This document shows positions 1 through 7,412 of a stretch of DNA of 56,726 bases, piece after piece. The notes under the pieces were generated by a model. The model worked only from the letters and a program-made list of their open reading frames with translations. It did not search any database and had not been told where the DNA came from. Source of the stretch: an uncultured Roseburia sp. (GTDB lineage Bacteria; Bacillota; Clostridia; Lachnospirales; Lachnospiraceae); the NCBI GenBank assembly GCA_947088675.1, contig CAMUHN010000013.1:1-56726 (forward strand). Reading direction: 5' to 3'. Positions within the stretch are counted from its first letter, which is position 1, and each line of letters begins with the position of its first letter. Both the position numbers and the translations under genes were made by a program.

Positions 1-91
1 GGAGACGTACCGAAGTGGCCGTAACGGGGCTGACTCGAAATCAGTTTATCGGTGTTTAGCCGGTACGAGGGTTCGAATCCCTCCGTCTCCG
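1..91 (+). tRNA. tRNA-Ser (anticodon CGA)
   Basis: The acceptor stem GGAGACG (1-7) pairs with CGTCTCC (84-90), with G91 as discriminator. The anticodon arm pairs around 29-33 and 41-45, and its 7-nt loop places CGA at 36-38, reading codon UCG. A long variable arm (about 46-63) and the T-loop GTTCGAATC are typical of a class II serine tRNA. No CCA is encoded. Confidence 0.95.
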
Positions 92-96
92 TTTTT

Positions 97-123
97 AAAG
101 CGTTGGTTATCAGCGCTTTTTTG
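97..123 (+). terminator. Intrinsic terminator of the tRNA-Ser gene
   Basis: AAAGCGTTG (97-105) pairs with CAGCGCTTT (111-119), with one G-U pair, and runs into a T-rich tract. It lies six bases after the tRNA, so it should end that transcript before the nuclease gene at 199. Confidence 0.75.
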
Positions 124-198
124 ATTTCCCGTAAAAGTAAAATCACTGCAATCGTGACTGCCGGTATCGCGGCAAAACAGCTGTGAAAGGAGAATGCC

Positions 199-1188
199 AT
201 GAGTGAATTTCTTATGAAGCCCAAAATTGATTTTGCATTCAAAGAGATTATGACAGATGAAAAAGCACGAATTGGTTTTTTGTCCGCAATGCTCAAAATC
301 TGTCCGGATGATATCAGAGAAACCATGCTGTTAGAGACAAATTTACGTAAAACTTATGCAGATGATAAGCTTGGCGTTTTGGATGTCAGAGTCCTTATGA
401 ATGATAATACAGAGATTGATATTGAAGTGCAGCTTTCCAGGCTTACGGTGTGGGCGGAGCGCTCTTTGTTTTATCTGTCCAAAATGTATGTTGACCAGAT
501 TGGGCCCGGCGGTGATTACAGTACATTTAAAAGATGTGTCAGTATCAGTATTCTTGATTTCAGGCTGCTTGATGATTCAAACGATTTTTATTCCTGTTTC
601 CATATTGCAGAGGACACGAGACATACATTGCTTACAGATAAAATGGAATTTCATGTTGTGGAACTTCCGAAACTTCCAAAAGAGCTGAAAGAGGATAGCA
701 GTGATATTCTCCTGTGGGCAAAATTTATTAATGCAGAGCGCAAGGAGGAATTTGATATGATTGCAGAAAAAAACGCTTATATTGACAGTGCTTATCAGAA
801 ATTGCAGATCATCAGTCAGGACAGACAGAAGCGGCTGGAATATGAAGCGCGTGAGAAAGCTGTCAGGGATCATAACCAGTTTATTCTTGAGGCTGAGAAT
901 CGTGGAATAGCGCAGGGAATAGAAAAAGGAATGGTGCAGGGAATAGAAAAAGGAGTGGCGCAGGGAATAGAAAAAGGAATGGCGCAGGGAATAGAAAAAG
1001 GAATGGCGCAGGGAATAGAAAAAGGAATAGCGCAGGGAATAGAAAAAGGAATGGAAAAAGGTGTTGCGGCCATGTTTGCACTTCTTATGGATATCAGTAC
1101 TCCATACCAGGAAGCAATAAGTGTAATAGCCGAAAAATTCAGTCTGCCGAAAAGCAGAGTGGAGGAGATTACGGAAAAATACAAATAA
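199..1188 (+). CDS. Rpn family PD-(D/E)XK nuclease / putative transposase
   Basis: This 329-residue protein begins MKPKIDFAFKEIM-like and reads as the Rpn (recombination-promoting nuclease, PDDEXK_2) family. The likely catalytic motif is D74-x-E76-x-Q78 (IDIEVQ), followed by an aromatic-rich helix (AERSLFYLSKMY). Characterised Rpn proteins are DNA endonucleases that raise RecA-independent recombination, and many annotated relatives are called transposases. Residues 237-284 are six tandem copies of an 8-residue unit (consensus MAQGIEKG), then a short C-terminal helical region. The start has a good ribosome site (AAAGGAG). It sits alone between tRNA-Ser and a two-component system. Family assignment is confident; the cellular role is inferred. 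Confidence 0.85.
   Translation: MSEFLMKPKIDFAFKEIMTDEKARIGFLSAMLKICPDDIRETMLLETNLRKTYADDKLGVLDVRVLMNDNTEIDIEVQLSRLTVWAERSLFYLSKMYVDQIGPGGDYSTFKRCVSISILDFRLLDDSNDFYSCFHIAEDTRHTLLTDKMEFHVVELPKLPKELKEDSSDILLWAKFINAERKEEFDMIAEKNAYIDSAYQKLQIISQDRQKRLEYEAREKAVRDHNQFILEAENRGIAQGIEKGMVQGIEKGVAQGIEKGMAQGIEKGMAQGIEKGIAQGIEKGMEKGVAAMFALLMDISTPYQEAISVIAEKFSLPKSRVEEITEKYK
907..1062 (+). repeat. In-frame 24-bp tandem repeat in the Rpn gene
   Basis: Six consecutive 24-nt units (907-1050), nearly identical in DNA, encode [MVI]-[AV]-QGIEKG. A half unit (ATGGAAAAAGGT) follows at 1051-1062. The low divergence between units points to recent expansion by slippage or recombination. As 24 is a multiple of three, copy changes would alter protein length and keep the frame. 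Confidence 0.95.
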
Positions 1189-1240
1189 GAAAAAAACGTG
1201 TTGAGTTTTAAAATACGGGCGGCGCAAAAGAGGGGAGATT

Positions 1241-1960
1241 ATGAAAGATTGTCTGAAGATGGGATTGTGCGATGATGATATAGAAGCTTTTATTATTTTG
1301 GAGCAGTATATTGCCGAATATGCAAAGAAAAACGCAATTACATGCAAACTTGTGTATTTTTCTTCCGGGAAAGAGCTGTTGTCGCAGGCAGAGAAGACAA
1401 AAGATCTTGATATTTTGTTTTTAGATATTGAAATGCCGGAGATCGACGGTATCGCGGCGGCATTTCAGCTATTAAAAAACGAGATTTCCTACAGGATCAT
1501 CATGCTGACTGCGAGAACAGAGCGTTTCAAGGAGGCGTTTCGGATTGGCGCTTTTCGCTTTGTGACAAAGCCGATTATGCAGCAGGAATTATTTGAGGCG
1601 GTTGATGCGGTTCGAAAACGAATGCTTGGAAATGATGAGCTGCGTGTTTATCGTGACGGAAGAAGCCATACTATTCTGCAGAAAGATATCTGCTATATTC
1701 TTGCAGAGAGCGCAGCGACTATGATTTATACAAAAAAATATGAATTTCGCAGTGAAGTACCGTTAAAGAAATGGGAGGAAGTGCTGGACAACAGGCTGTT
1801 TTTTCGCTGCCATAAGGCATATATTGTGAATCTTGGCGCAGTGCGTACAATAGAGAAAGAAGTAGTTCATCTGACTACAGGGGAGAAGATTCTGGTTTCC
1901 AGGCGTAAAAAAAATGATTTTGAAAAAAAATATATGGAGTTTGACACAAAGTATTGCTGA
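1241..1960 (+). CDS. LytTR-family response regulator
   Basis: This 239-residue protein has an N-terminal receiver domain with acidic pocket D11-D13 (LCDDD), predicted phospho-acceptor D62 (LFLDIEMP) and conserved lysine in the FVTKP motif. A C-terminal LytTR DNA-binding domain spans about 140-235 (ILAESAATMIYT, FFRCHKAYIVNL). The order is that of AgrA/VirR-type regulators, which bind direct repeats upstream of virulence, bacteriocin or surface genes. Its TGA stop overlaps the ATG of the kinase gene, so the two are translationally coupled. The start has a strong site (GAGGGGAG). No AgrB or AgrD gene is near. Targets are unknown; the ABC operon at 3540 is a candidate only by position. Confidence 0.92.
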   Translation: MKDCLKMGLCDDDIEAFIILEQYIAEYAKKNAITCKLVYFSSGKELLSQAEKTKDLDILFLDIEMPEIDGIAAAFQLLKNEISYRIIMLTARTERFKEAFRIGAFRFVTKPIMQQELFEAVDAVRKRMLGNDELRVYRDGRSHTILQKDICYILAESAATMIYTKKYEFRSEVPLKKWEEVLDNRLFFRCHKAYIVNLGAVRTIEKEVVHLTTGEKILVSRRKKNDFEKKYMEFDTKYC

Positions 1961-3237
1961 TGCAAACCTATTTGAGAGAATTACTGTTTGGAGCAGCAGA
2001 ATGGGTTATATTCTGCTGTATGGTATGCGGAGAAAAACCTGCGCTTCTTACGGCAAAACGAGTCGTAAGTATGTTGATTGTGGGGATTTTAGTTGTTTTT
2101 GACATTTATTATTTTAACGCCGTGGGATGCTATCAGCTGGGAATGCTGTTCGTTATTTATTTTGTGTTTCAGTTTTCTTTTTGGGAGGGTGTCCGCGTAT
2201 GGATTGTGGTTTATTCGGTTTTGGGCATCTGCCATCAGTGCCTGCAGTTTGTACTGCGTAATTTTCTCTGGCGCAGCCAGTGGAAATGGACTGCGACCAT
2301 CAGTAAAATTATAGTCAGCGTTTTATGTCTTCTCTTATATAAACTGATTCCCGGACACAAGAGGATCAGAATAGGGCAGATGCCGTTTCGTTTCTGGAGT
2401 ATAGTTGCCGGCGCGCTGTTTGCGCTCCATGCGATGATGGTTTATCTCGGAATAACTTCTTTCTATATCAGGGGCAGGCGCGGTTCTGTAGTCTGGGCGG
2501 CGGTGATTATTTTTGGAGTAATCGGAATTTTCCTGATATTAGTGCTGTGCATTTATTATTACAGAATGTACGGAGTATTACAATTGCAGAACGAGTATGC
2601 CGAAAAATTTAATGCGCAGCAAAAAGAATACTTTGACAGGCTGATTGAAAAAGAACAGGACACAAGAAATTTCCGGCATGAGATCAGTAACCATCTGGTC
2701 AGTATCAGCGGTATGGCGAATCGGCATGAGTATGAAGCTTTAAATTTATATGTCAAAGAGCTTCTGGGAGAATTGCATGACATTGGCATCAGGCAGTATG
2801 ATCTGGGCAACCATATGATGAATACGATTGTCAATTATTATTTTTTGCCGATTCGTGATACCTGTGAGCTTACGGTGAGCGGTTATGTGGACGAGATAGA
2901 TGCCATATCCGGTCCTGACCTGTGTGTGCTTGTATCGAATCTTGTCAAAAATGCCGTTGAGGCGGTAGAACAGATTATCATACAGGAAAAGAAGATACGA
3001 TTCGAGGTTGACTGTGGAAAACAGTATTTTCATATCTGTGTACAAAACACAATGCTGCAGGAGAAAAAGGAGGAATCCGGCTTTCTGACAGTAACCAGCA
3101 AGCAGGATAAGAAAAATCATGGGATTGGTCTTTATAATGTTCGCAAGATTGTGGAAAAATATGACGGGAAACTGGAATATGGGCAAAGGGAGGGTGTATT
3201 TATCGCAGAGGCTTATCTGAAACTGAATTCAAAATAG
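1960..3237 (+). CDS. GHKL-domain membrane sensor histidine kinase
   Basis: A 425-residue kinase with about six hydrophobic helices in the first 210 residues, a short coiled linker, then a DHp-like segment with phospho-acceptor His in RNFRHEISNHLV. The GHKL ATPase follows, with N box VSNLVKNAVEAVE and G box GIGLYNVRKIVEKYDG. This is the AgrC-like layout and matches the LytTR regulator upstream. The ATG at 1960 overlaps the upstream TGA; a TTG at 1954 is in frame but less likely. The membrane half has no recognised sensor domain, so a peptide or envelope signal is inferred only from related systems. A strong terminator lies 30 bases downstream. Confidence 0.9.
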   Translation: MQTYLRELLFGAAEWVIFCCMVCGEKPALLTAKRVVSMLIVGILVVFDIYYFNAVGCYQLGMLFVIYFVFQFSFWEGVRVWIVVYSVLGICHQCLQFVLRNFLWRSQWKWTATISKIIVSVLCLLLYKLIPGHKRIRIGQMPFRFWSIVAGALFALHAMMVYLGITSFYIRGRRGSVVWAAVIIFGVIGIFLILVLCIYYYRMYGVLQLQNEYAEKFNAQQKEYFDRLIEKEQDTRNFRHEISNHLVSISGMANRHEYEALNLYVKELLGELHDIGIRQYDLGNHMMNTIVNYYFLPIRDTCELTVSGYVDEIDAISGPDLCVLVSNLVKNAVEAVEQIIIQEKKIRFEVDCGKQYFHICVQNTMLQEKKEESGFLTVTSKQDKKNHGIGLYNVRKIVEKYDGKLEYGQREGVFIAEAYLKLNSK

Positions 3238-3266
3238 ACAGGATGTCAGGTTCTTTTTTTAGTTTT

Positions 3267-3309
3267 GGGGAACCAGTGGCTGGAATCAGTCACTGGTTCC
3301 CCTTTTTTT
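3267..3309 (+). terminator. Strong intrinsic terminator after the two-component operon
   Basis: A perfect 12-bp stem, GGGGAACCAGTG (3267-3278) with CACTGGTTCCCC (3291-3302), is followed by seven T residues. It separates the two-component operon from the ABC transporter operon. Confidence 0.93.
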
Positions 3310-3371
3310 CGGACAGTCCTTTTGTCGCAGAACCGTTTATTGGTCTGTATGACCGTTTGCCGTTGTGTGTA

Positions 3372-3400
3372 TTGAAAAACATATTTTTCAATGTTAATTT
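3372..3400 (+). promoter_or_regulatory. Candidate promoter with overlapping palindromic operator
   Basis: TTGAAA (3372-3377) and TAATTT (3395-3400) are 17 bp apart. A perfect inverted repeat, TTGAAAAA-CATA-TTTTTCAA (3372-3391), covers the -35 and most of the spacer, a place where a bound repressor would block RNA polymerase. It would serve the transporter operon, with a leader of about 130 nt. The rest of the interval 3310-3539 shows no gene or other clear structure. Confidence 0.5.
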
Positions 3401-3539
3401 AAAAACAGCATCTGTGGGAACAGGCCAAATTTGATTCGCACAAAAGTATGCGGTTTCGGTTGCAGGATATGTGGCTGTACACTGTCTGCCATATACCTGA
3501 AATGTGCAAAAAGCGGTGCAGAAATGGAGGAAAAAGGAA

Positions 3540-4943
3540 ATGAAGAAAAAAAGGAAAAGAAGAACATGTTTTATCCTGTTTGTCATGTTAGGAGTTTTTT
3601 TTGTTCTGCCGGTTGCCTGTGCAAAAGAGAGCTCTGAAAATCTTGGAAAAAGTGACAGGGAAAATAGTGAGAGCTGCAAACAGCAGGAAGAAGATGACTG
3701 GAAAGAGGAAGAAGCGGAGTTGATGATTTACTATGTAAAAGATCATCCATATTTTGGTACTGCGATGGGCAGATATATCAGCTCTCACAGACATGTGAAG
3801 ATTAAGCTGACACCGTTTGAATCGGATGAGGAGCTGATGAACCGGCTTGCAACGGAGATTGCAGCCGGCAGTGGGCCGGATGCCGTACTGCTGTCATCGT
3901 CAAGTGCATTTGATGTGTACAAAGCGGTACAAAGCGGGAATATTGCGGAACTGTCTGCTTATTTTGACCAGGATGAGAGCTTTCGGAGGGAAGACTACTA
4001 TGAGGCGGTTCTTGAGGGAGGGAAACTGTTCGGCGGTCAGTATCTGGTTCCGTTTGAATTTGTGATAGATTCGTTTATTGTAAGACAGTCCACACTGAAA
4101 GAAATCGGGTACCGTGAGGAAGATCTGAACAATTTTTATGATATGTCAGATATGCTGATGGCTGCAGCGGAATCTGCGGACGAAAATACATGGATGCATA
4201 TACTGTCCGGGGGCGGCGAATCGCAGCCGGAGCGAGCCGCCATTCTGATGGAGACGAGCGCCATTTTGCTGACAGAGGAGGATAAACGGGCTCCGGAGGA
4301 CATGGACGATTTTGCGCTTCTTCTGGAATTGAGCAAAACGCTTCAGGATGATTATGACGAGAAACCGGCTCTTCAGGAAAAAATGAAAAGCGATCCGATC
4401 GGTATGTTAAGGGACAATATTCTGGTTATTTCTTATACGGCTAATTATTTGAAAGCCCGAATGTATATGGAACAGATGGAACAGACTTTATGGGGGACAG
4501 AATGCGCAATTCTTCCCTGGCGGAACAGGCAGGGGAAAGTACAGCCGGTACTGCGCGGTTTTGGATTTGTCAATCAAAACAGCAGGCATCCGTATGAGGC
4601 ATATCAGATTCTGCGTTACATCATGGATTACGATGATACATGGAACACGAATTTATCTGTAAAAAAATCTATTGTATCGAAACAGATGGAGTCGCTTACT
4701 TATTACGAAATTGTCGCCTATGAAGATCCTGAGACGGGAGAGGAAATCTATACGCCCAAAATGGATGATGAGATACGTGCAGAGACGGAAGCAGTGCTCG
4801 GCGACATGGGGCCTGCCATTTTACACAACACAGGTTATTACAAAATTGCAACGGAAGGACTGATTGATTACTGTCAGGGTATGGATAAGGAGGCAGTGCT
4901 TGCGTCTGTGCAAAAAGAAATTAACCGATATCTGAGGGAGTAA
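3540..4943 (+). CDS. ABC transporter extracellular solute-binding lipoprotein (sugar type)
   Basis: This 467-residue protein has a very basic N terminus (MKKKRKRR), a hydrophobic segment and a lipobox-like LPVAC, so it is probably a lipoprotein. The mature part resembles family 1 solute-binding proteins of carbohydrate importers: a segment with TEIAAGSGPDAVLL, a central LVPFEFVIDSF region and a C-terminal helical lobe. The ATG at 3540 was chosen because GGAGG lies 9 nt upstream; an in-frame GTG at 3504 lacks this. It is the first gene of a four-gene operon with two permeases. No ATPase gene is present, as is common where a shared MsmK-type ATPase serves several importers. The substrate is not evident. 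Confidence 0.87.
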   Translation: MKKKRKRRTCFILFVMLGVFFVLPVACAKESSENLGKSDRENSESCKQQEEDDWKEEEAELMIYYVKDHPYFGTAMGRYISSHRHVKIKLTPFESDEELMNRLATEIAAGSGPDAVLLSSSSAFDVYKAVQSGNIAELSAYFDQDESFRREDYYEAVLEGGKLFGGQYLVPFEFVIDSFIVRQSTLKEIGYREEDLNNFYDMSDMLMAAAESADENTWMHILSGGGESQPERAAILMETSAILLTEEDKRAPEDMDDFALLLELSKTLQDDYDEKPALQEKMKSDPIGMLRDNILVISYTANYLKARMYMEQMEQTLWGTECAILPWRNRQGKVQPVLRGFGFVNQNSRHPYEAYQILRYIMDYDDTWNTNLSVKKSIVSKQMESLTYYEIVAYEDPETGEEIYTPKMDDEIRAETEAVLGDMGPAILHNTGYYKIATEGLIDYCQGMDKEAVLASVQKEINRYLRE

Positions 4944-4949
4944 GTGTCC

Positions 4950-5873
4950 ATGGAGAAGAAACAGAGAAAAAAGGCAGTCGGATCCAAAAAGCGGATGAAA
5001 ATCAAAAAAGCCGCAGCGGGGTATCTGTTTGCGTCTGTCAGTATCGTTGGTTTGATGGCATTTTATATAGTTCCGTTTTTGCGCAGCGTCGTGCAGACTG
5101 TTATAAAGACGGACCGGGAAGGAGTACGCTGGATCGGATTTCGTTCGTATACAGAGCTGTTTTTGTACAGTATTTTTGGAGAGGCGCTTGGCAATACGAT
5201 AAAACTTGCGTTGGCAGGCTTGCCGCTGCTGCTTTTTTTTGCCATATGTCTGACGTATTTTATGAACCGGCTGGCAGTAAAGAAATCCGGAGGCGTTTCT
5301 TTCTGGTTTGCGGTGCACCTGCTGCCAATGATCCTGCCTTCTGTTGTGGTTGCTACCGTGGTAAAGCTGTTTTTTGAAAAGTATGGCGTTATAAACGGTA
5401 TTCTGGTGAATCTGGGAAAAGAACCGGTCGACTGGCTGAACTCGCAGTGGGCATGTGTGATGTTATGCGCAATTTTTTTGTGGAATAATACCGGAGATTC
5501 GATGGTGGTTGTATTTGGAGGGATAAGCGGAATTGAGAAAGAGCAGCTGGAGGCGGCTGCTCTGGACGGCGCAAATGAGCGATATACATTTTTCCGTATC
5601 ATATTGCCGCAGCTTGGCATTTTTTTTCGCTTTGTCCTGATCATGGGGATAATTGGAATATTTAAACTATATCGTGAATCCTATCTGTTGCTGGGAGATT
5701 CGCCGACAGACGAGGCTTATCTGATTCAGAATTTTTTAAATAATAATTTTGTATCGTTAAATTACGACAGGACAGTGATCGCGTCGGTTTTTTTATTTTT
5801 ACTGATAGGAACCGTATTGTTTTTCCTGTTCTGGTTTTCAGAGGAGAGGCATGAAAGGAAGAAAAAGAGATAG
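4950..5873 (+). CDS. Sugar ABC transporter permease (MalF-like)
   Basis: A 307-residue protein with a lysine-rich cytoplasmic N terminus and six predicted membrane helices. The cytoplasmic EAA loop, which docks the ATPase, is seen near residues 200-215 (EAAALDGANERYTFF). This is the first of the two permeases usual in carbohydrate importers. ATG 4950 has GAGGGAG 9 nt upstream; the GTG at 4944 is too close to that site. The gene follows the binding-protein stop by six bases and overlaps the next permease by 23 bases, so the four genes are surely one transcript. Confidence 0.88.
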   Translation: MEKKQRKKAVGSKKRMKIKKAAAGYLFASVSIVGLMAFYIVPFLRSVVQTVIKTDREGVRWIGFRSYTELFLYSIFGEALGNTIKLALAGLPLLLFFAICLTYFMNRLAVKKSGGVSFWFAVHLLPMILPSVVVATVVKLFFEKYGVINGILVNLGKEPVDWLNSQWACVMLCAIFLWNNTGDSMVVVFGGISGIEKEQLEAAALDGANERYTFFRIILPQLGIFFRFVLIMGIIGIFKLYRESYLLLGDSPTDEAYLIQNFLNNNFVSLNYDRTVIASVFLFLLIGTVLFFLFWFSEERHERKKKR

Positions 5874-6756
5874 AAGAAAAAATAAAGGAATAGTTCTGGC
5901 ACAGTTTGTGGTGTATCTGACAGGGGCGGTAACGCTGCTGATGATTTTGTACATTGGTTGTCTTTCGTTGTTCAGCGTGAGCGACCTGACAAAATCTTAT
6001 GGGGGCGTCTTAAATCCCGGCGTGGTTTCGCAGTATGCATCTTTTACCGTGATACCAGAACACTTAAGTATTACACAGTACCGCAGTACTTTATGGAACA
6101 ATTCAGATTTCTGGTATTATTTCTGGAACAGTGTGAAAATCAGTCTGCCAGTAACGCTGGCAGTCTGTCTGACTGCAACCTGCGGCGGCTATGCGTTTGC
6201 ACGTTTTCGGTTTCCAGGGAAAAAAGCGCTGTTATTTTTGTTTATCCTTTTTATGATGATACCGAGCCAGGTAATGATACCGTCACAGTTTCGTCTGATG
6301 TATGAGATGGGGCTTTTAAACAGTACGGTTTCTGTGATCCTGCCGAATGTGTTTGCGCCGTTTGGCGTTTATCTGATGTACCAGTATGCATTAAAATTAC
6401 CGGGAGATATTTTTGAGGCGGCGGCAATAGACGGCGCGGGAGAACTGCGTATCTTTTTTTCCGTTGTGCTGCCGGATCTGATCAGTGGAATAGCGGCGCT
6501 TTTTCTGCTGACTGTGATTGATGCCTGGAATTTCATTGAGCAGCCGCTTGTCTTCTTTCTGGACCCGTTTCGTCTGCCGCTCTCCGCGGCAATGAATCGG
6601 ATCGGAGAAGCGCGTGTGCTCTCCCTTTGCGCCGGCTGTATTGTTTTTATGATACCGGTGTTTCTTGTATTTTTACTTGGCAAAGACCGTTTGGTTGAGG
6701 GAATCGGACAGTCAGTGATAAAAGCGGATTCGTCTGTTAAGGGGAGGAAAGGATGA
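5851..6756 (+). CDS. Sugar ABC transporter permease (MalG-like)
   Basis: This 301-residue protein has six predicted membrane helices, an extended periplasmic-side loop after helix 1 (about residues 45-90) as in MalG-type permeases, and the EAA loop at about 188-205 (EAAAIDGAGELRIFF). It overlaps the upstream permease and its stop overlaps the start of the next gene by 4 bases (ATGA), showing tight coupling. With its partner it forms the membrane channel of the importer; the ATPase must come from elsewhere. Confidence 0.88.
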   Translation: MKGRKRDRRKNKGIVLAQFVVYLTGAVTLLMILYIGCLSLFSVSDLTKSYGGVLNPGVVSQYASFTVIPEHLSITQYRSTLWNNSDFWYYFWNSVKISLPVTLAVCLTATCGGYAFARFRFPGKKALLFLFILFMMIPSQVMIPSQFRLMYEMGLLNSTVSVILPNVFAPFGVYLMYQYALKLPGDIFEAAAIDGAGELRIFFSVVLPDLISGIAALFLLTVIDAWNFIEQPLVFFLDPFRLPLSAAMNRIGEARVLSLCAGCIVFMIPVFLVFLLGKDRLVEGIGQSVIKADSSVKGRKG

Positions 6757-7412
6757 AAAAAAGGGTTTACCGCATCGCGGTATGGGCTGCGCTGATGATA
6801 TATTTTGGAATGGCGGTTTTTTTGACCTTTTTTTCGCAGCGCAATTATTTTAGGAACTGTATCCGGGTGGAACTGCTGAAAAATACGTCTTCCGGTTCGT
6901 TAATCATACATAAGAGCAGCTTTGCGATATGTGAGATGGAGACGGACGGGACATTTACGTTTTGCTGGAACGATTACGAGGTTTATGAAAATATAGCGAT
7001 TGGCGATACGATCCGCGTAGAGATTTTGGGGCAGTTTGCGGATGCGGCAATTTTAAACCGCTATGAGATTGAGGGCAGAAAAACGTTTACGGCGAGGACA
7101 GGAGCGTTAATCGGTGATGTACTCGCCATGCAGCCGGGTGGATTTACTGTAATCGCAGATTTCCGTGGACCGAGCCGGGCCTATGTCATTCCGGCATCCT
7201 GTGTAAGGGAAAATGACGGCTCTTACGAGGTTGCGGTCGCTGCGGCGGAAAAAAAGGCCTGGGGTACGGCATATAAAGTGAACTATGTGACAGTGAGGAT
7301 CCATGAAATCAACGAGGAACAGTGTTCTCTGCAGGGGCTTCCGGTGGAGGGCGAGATCATTTATGACGGACACGGCAAGCTGCGCGAGGGGGCGGATATT
7401 TTAATCAATTAG
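6753..7412 (+). CDS. Membrane-anchored protein of unknown function, last gene of the ABC operon
   Basis: A 219-residue protein with one N-terminal membrane helix (about residues 8-28) and a soluble, beta-rich remainder with no family I recognise. Its start overlaps the permease stop (ATGA), so it belongs to the transporter operon and may be an accessory extracytoplasmic subunit; that role is inference. Its TAG stop overlaps the TAA stop of the convergent HNH nuclease gene by four bases, leaving no room for a terminator between the operons. Confidence 0.75.
   Translation: MKKRVYRIAVWAALMIYFGMAVFLTFFSQRNYFRNCIRVELLKNTSSGSLIIHKSSFAICEMETDGTFTFCWNDYEVYENIAIGDTIRVEILGQFADAAILNRYEIEGRKTFTARTGALIGDVLAMQPGGFTVIADFRGPSRAYVIPASCVRENDGSYEVAVAAAEKKAWGTAYKVNYVTVRIHEINEEQCSLQGLPVEGEIIYDGHGKLREGADILIN

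Noticed and set aside
1-91. tRNA-Ser as attachment site of a genomic island
   Set aside because: No integrase or repeated tRNA 3' end is found within the following genes; the only integrase is 55 kb away beside clpB.
577-1347. Minus-strand frame over the Rpn gene with Phe/Ser-rich repeats
   Set aside because: An antisense by-product of the 24-bp repeat; the plus strand has the family motif and start signals.
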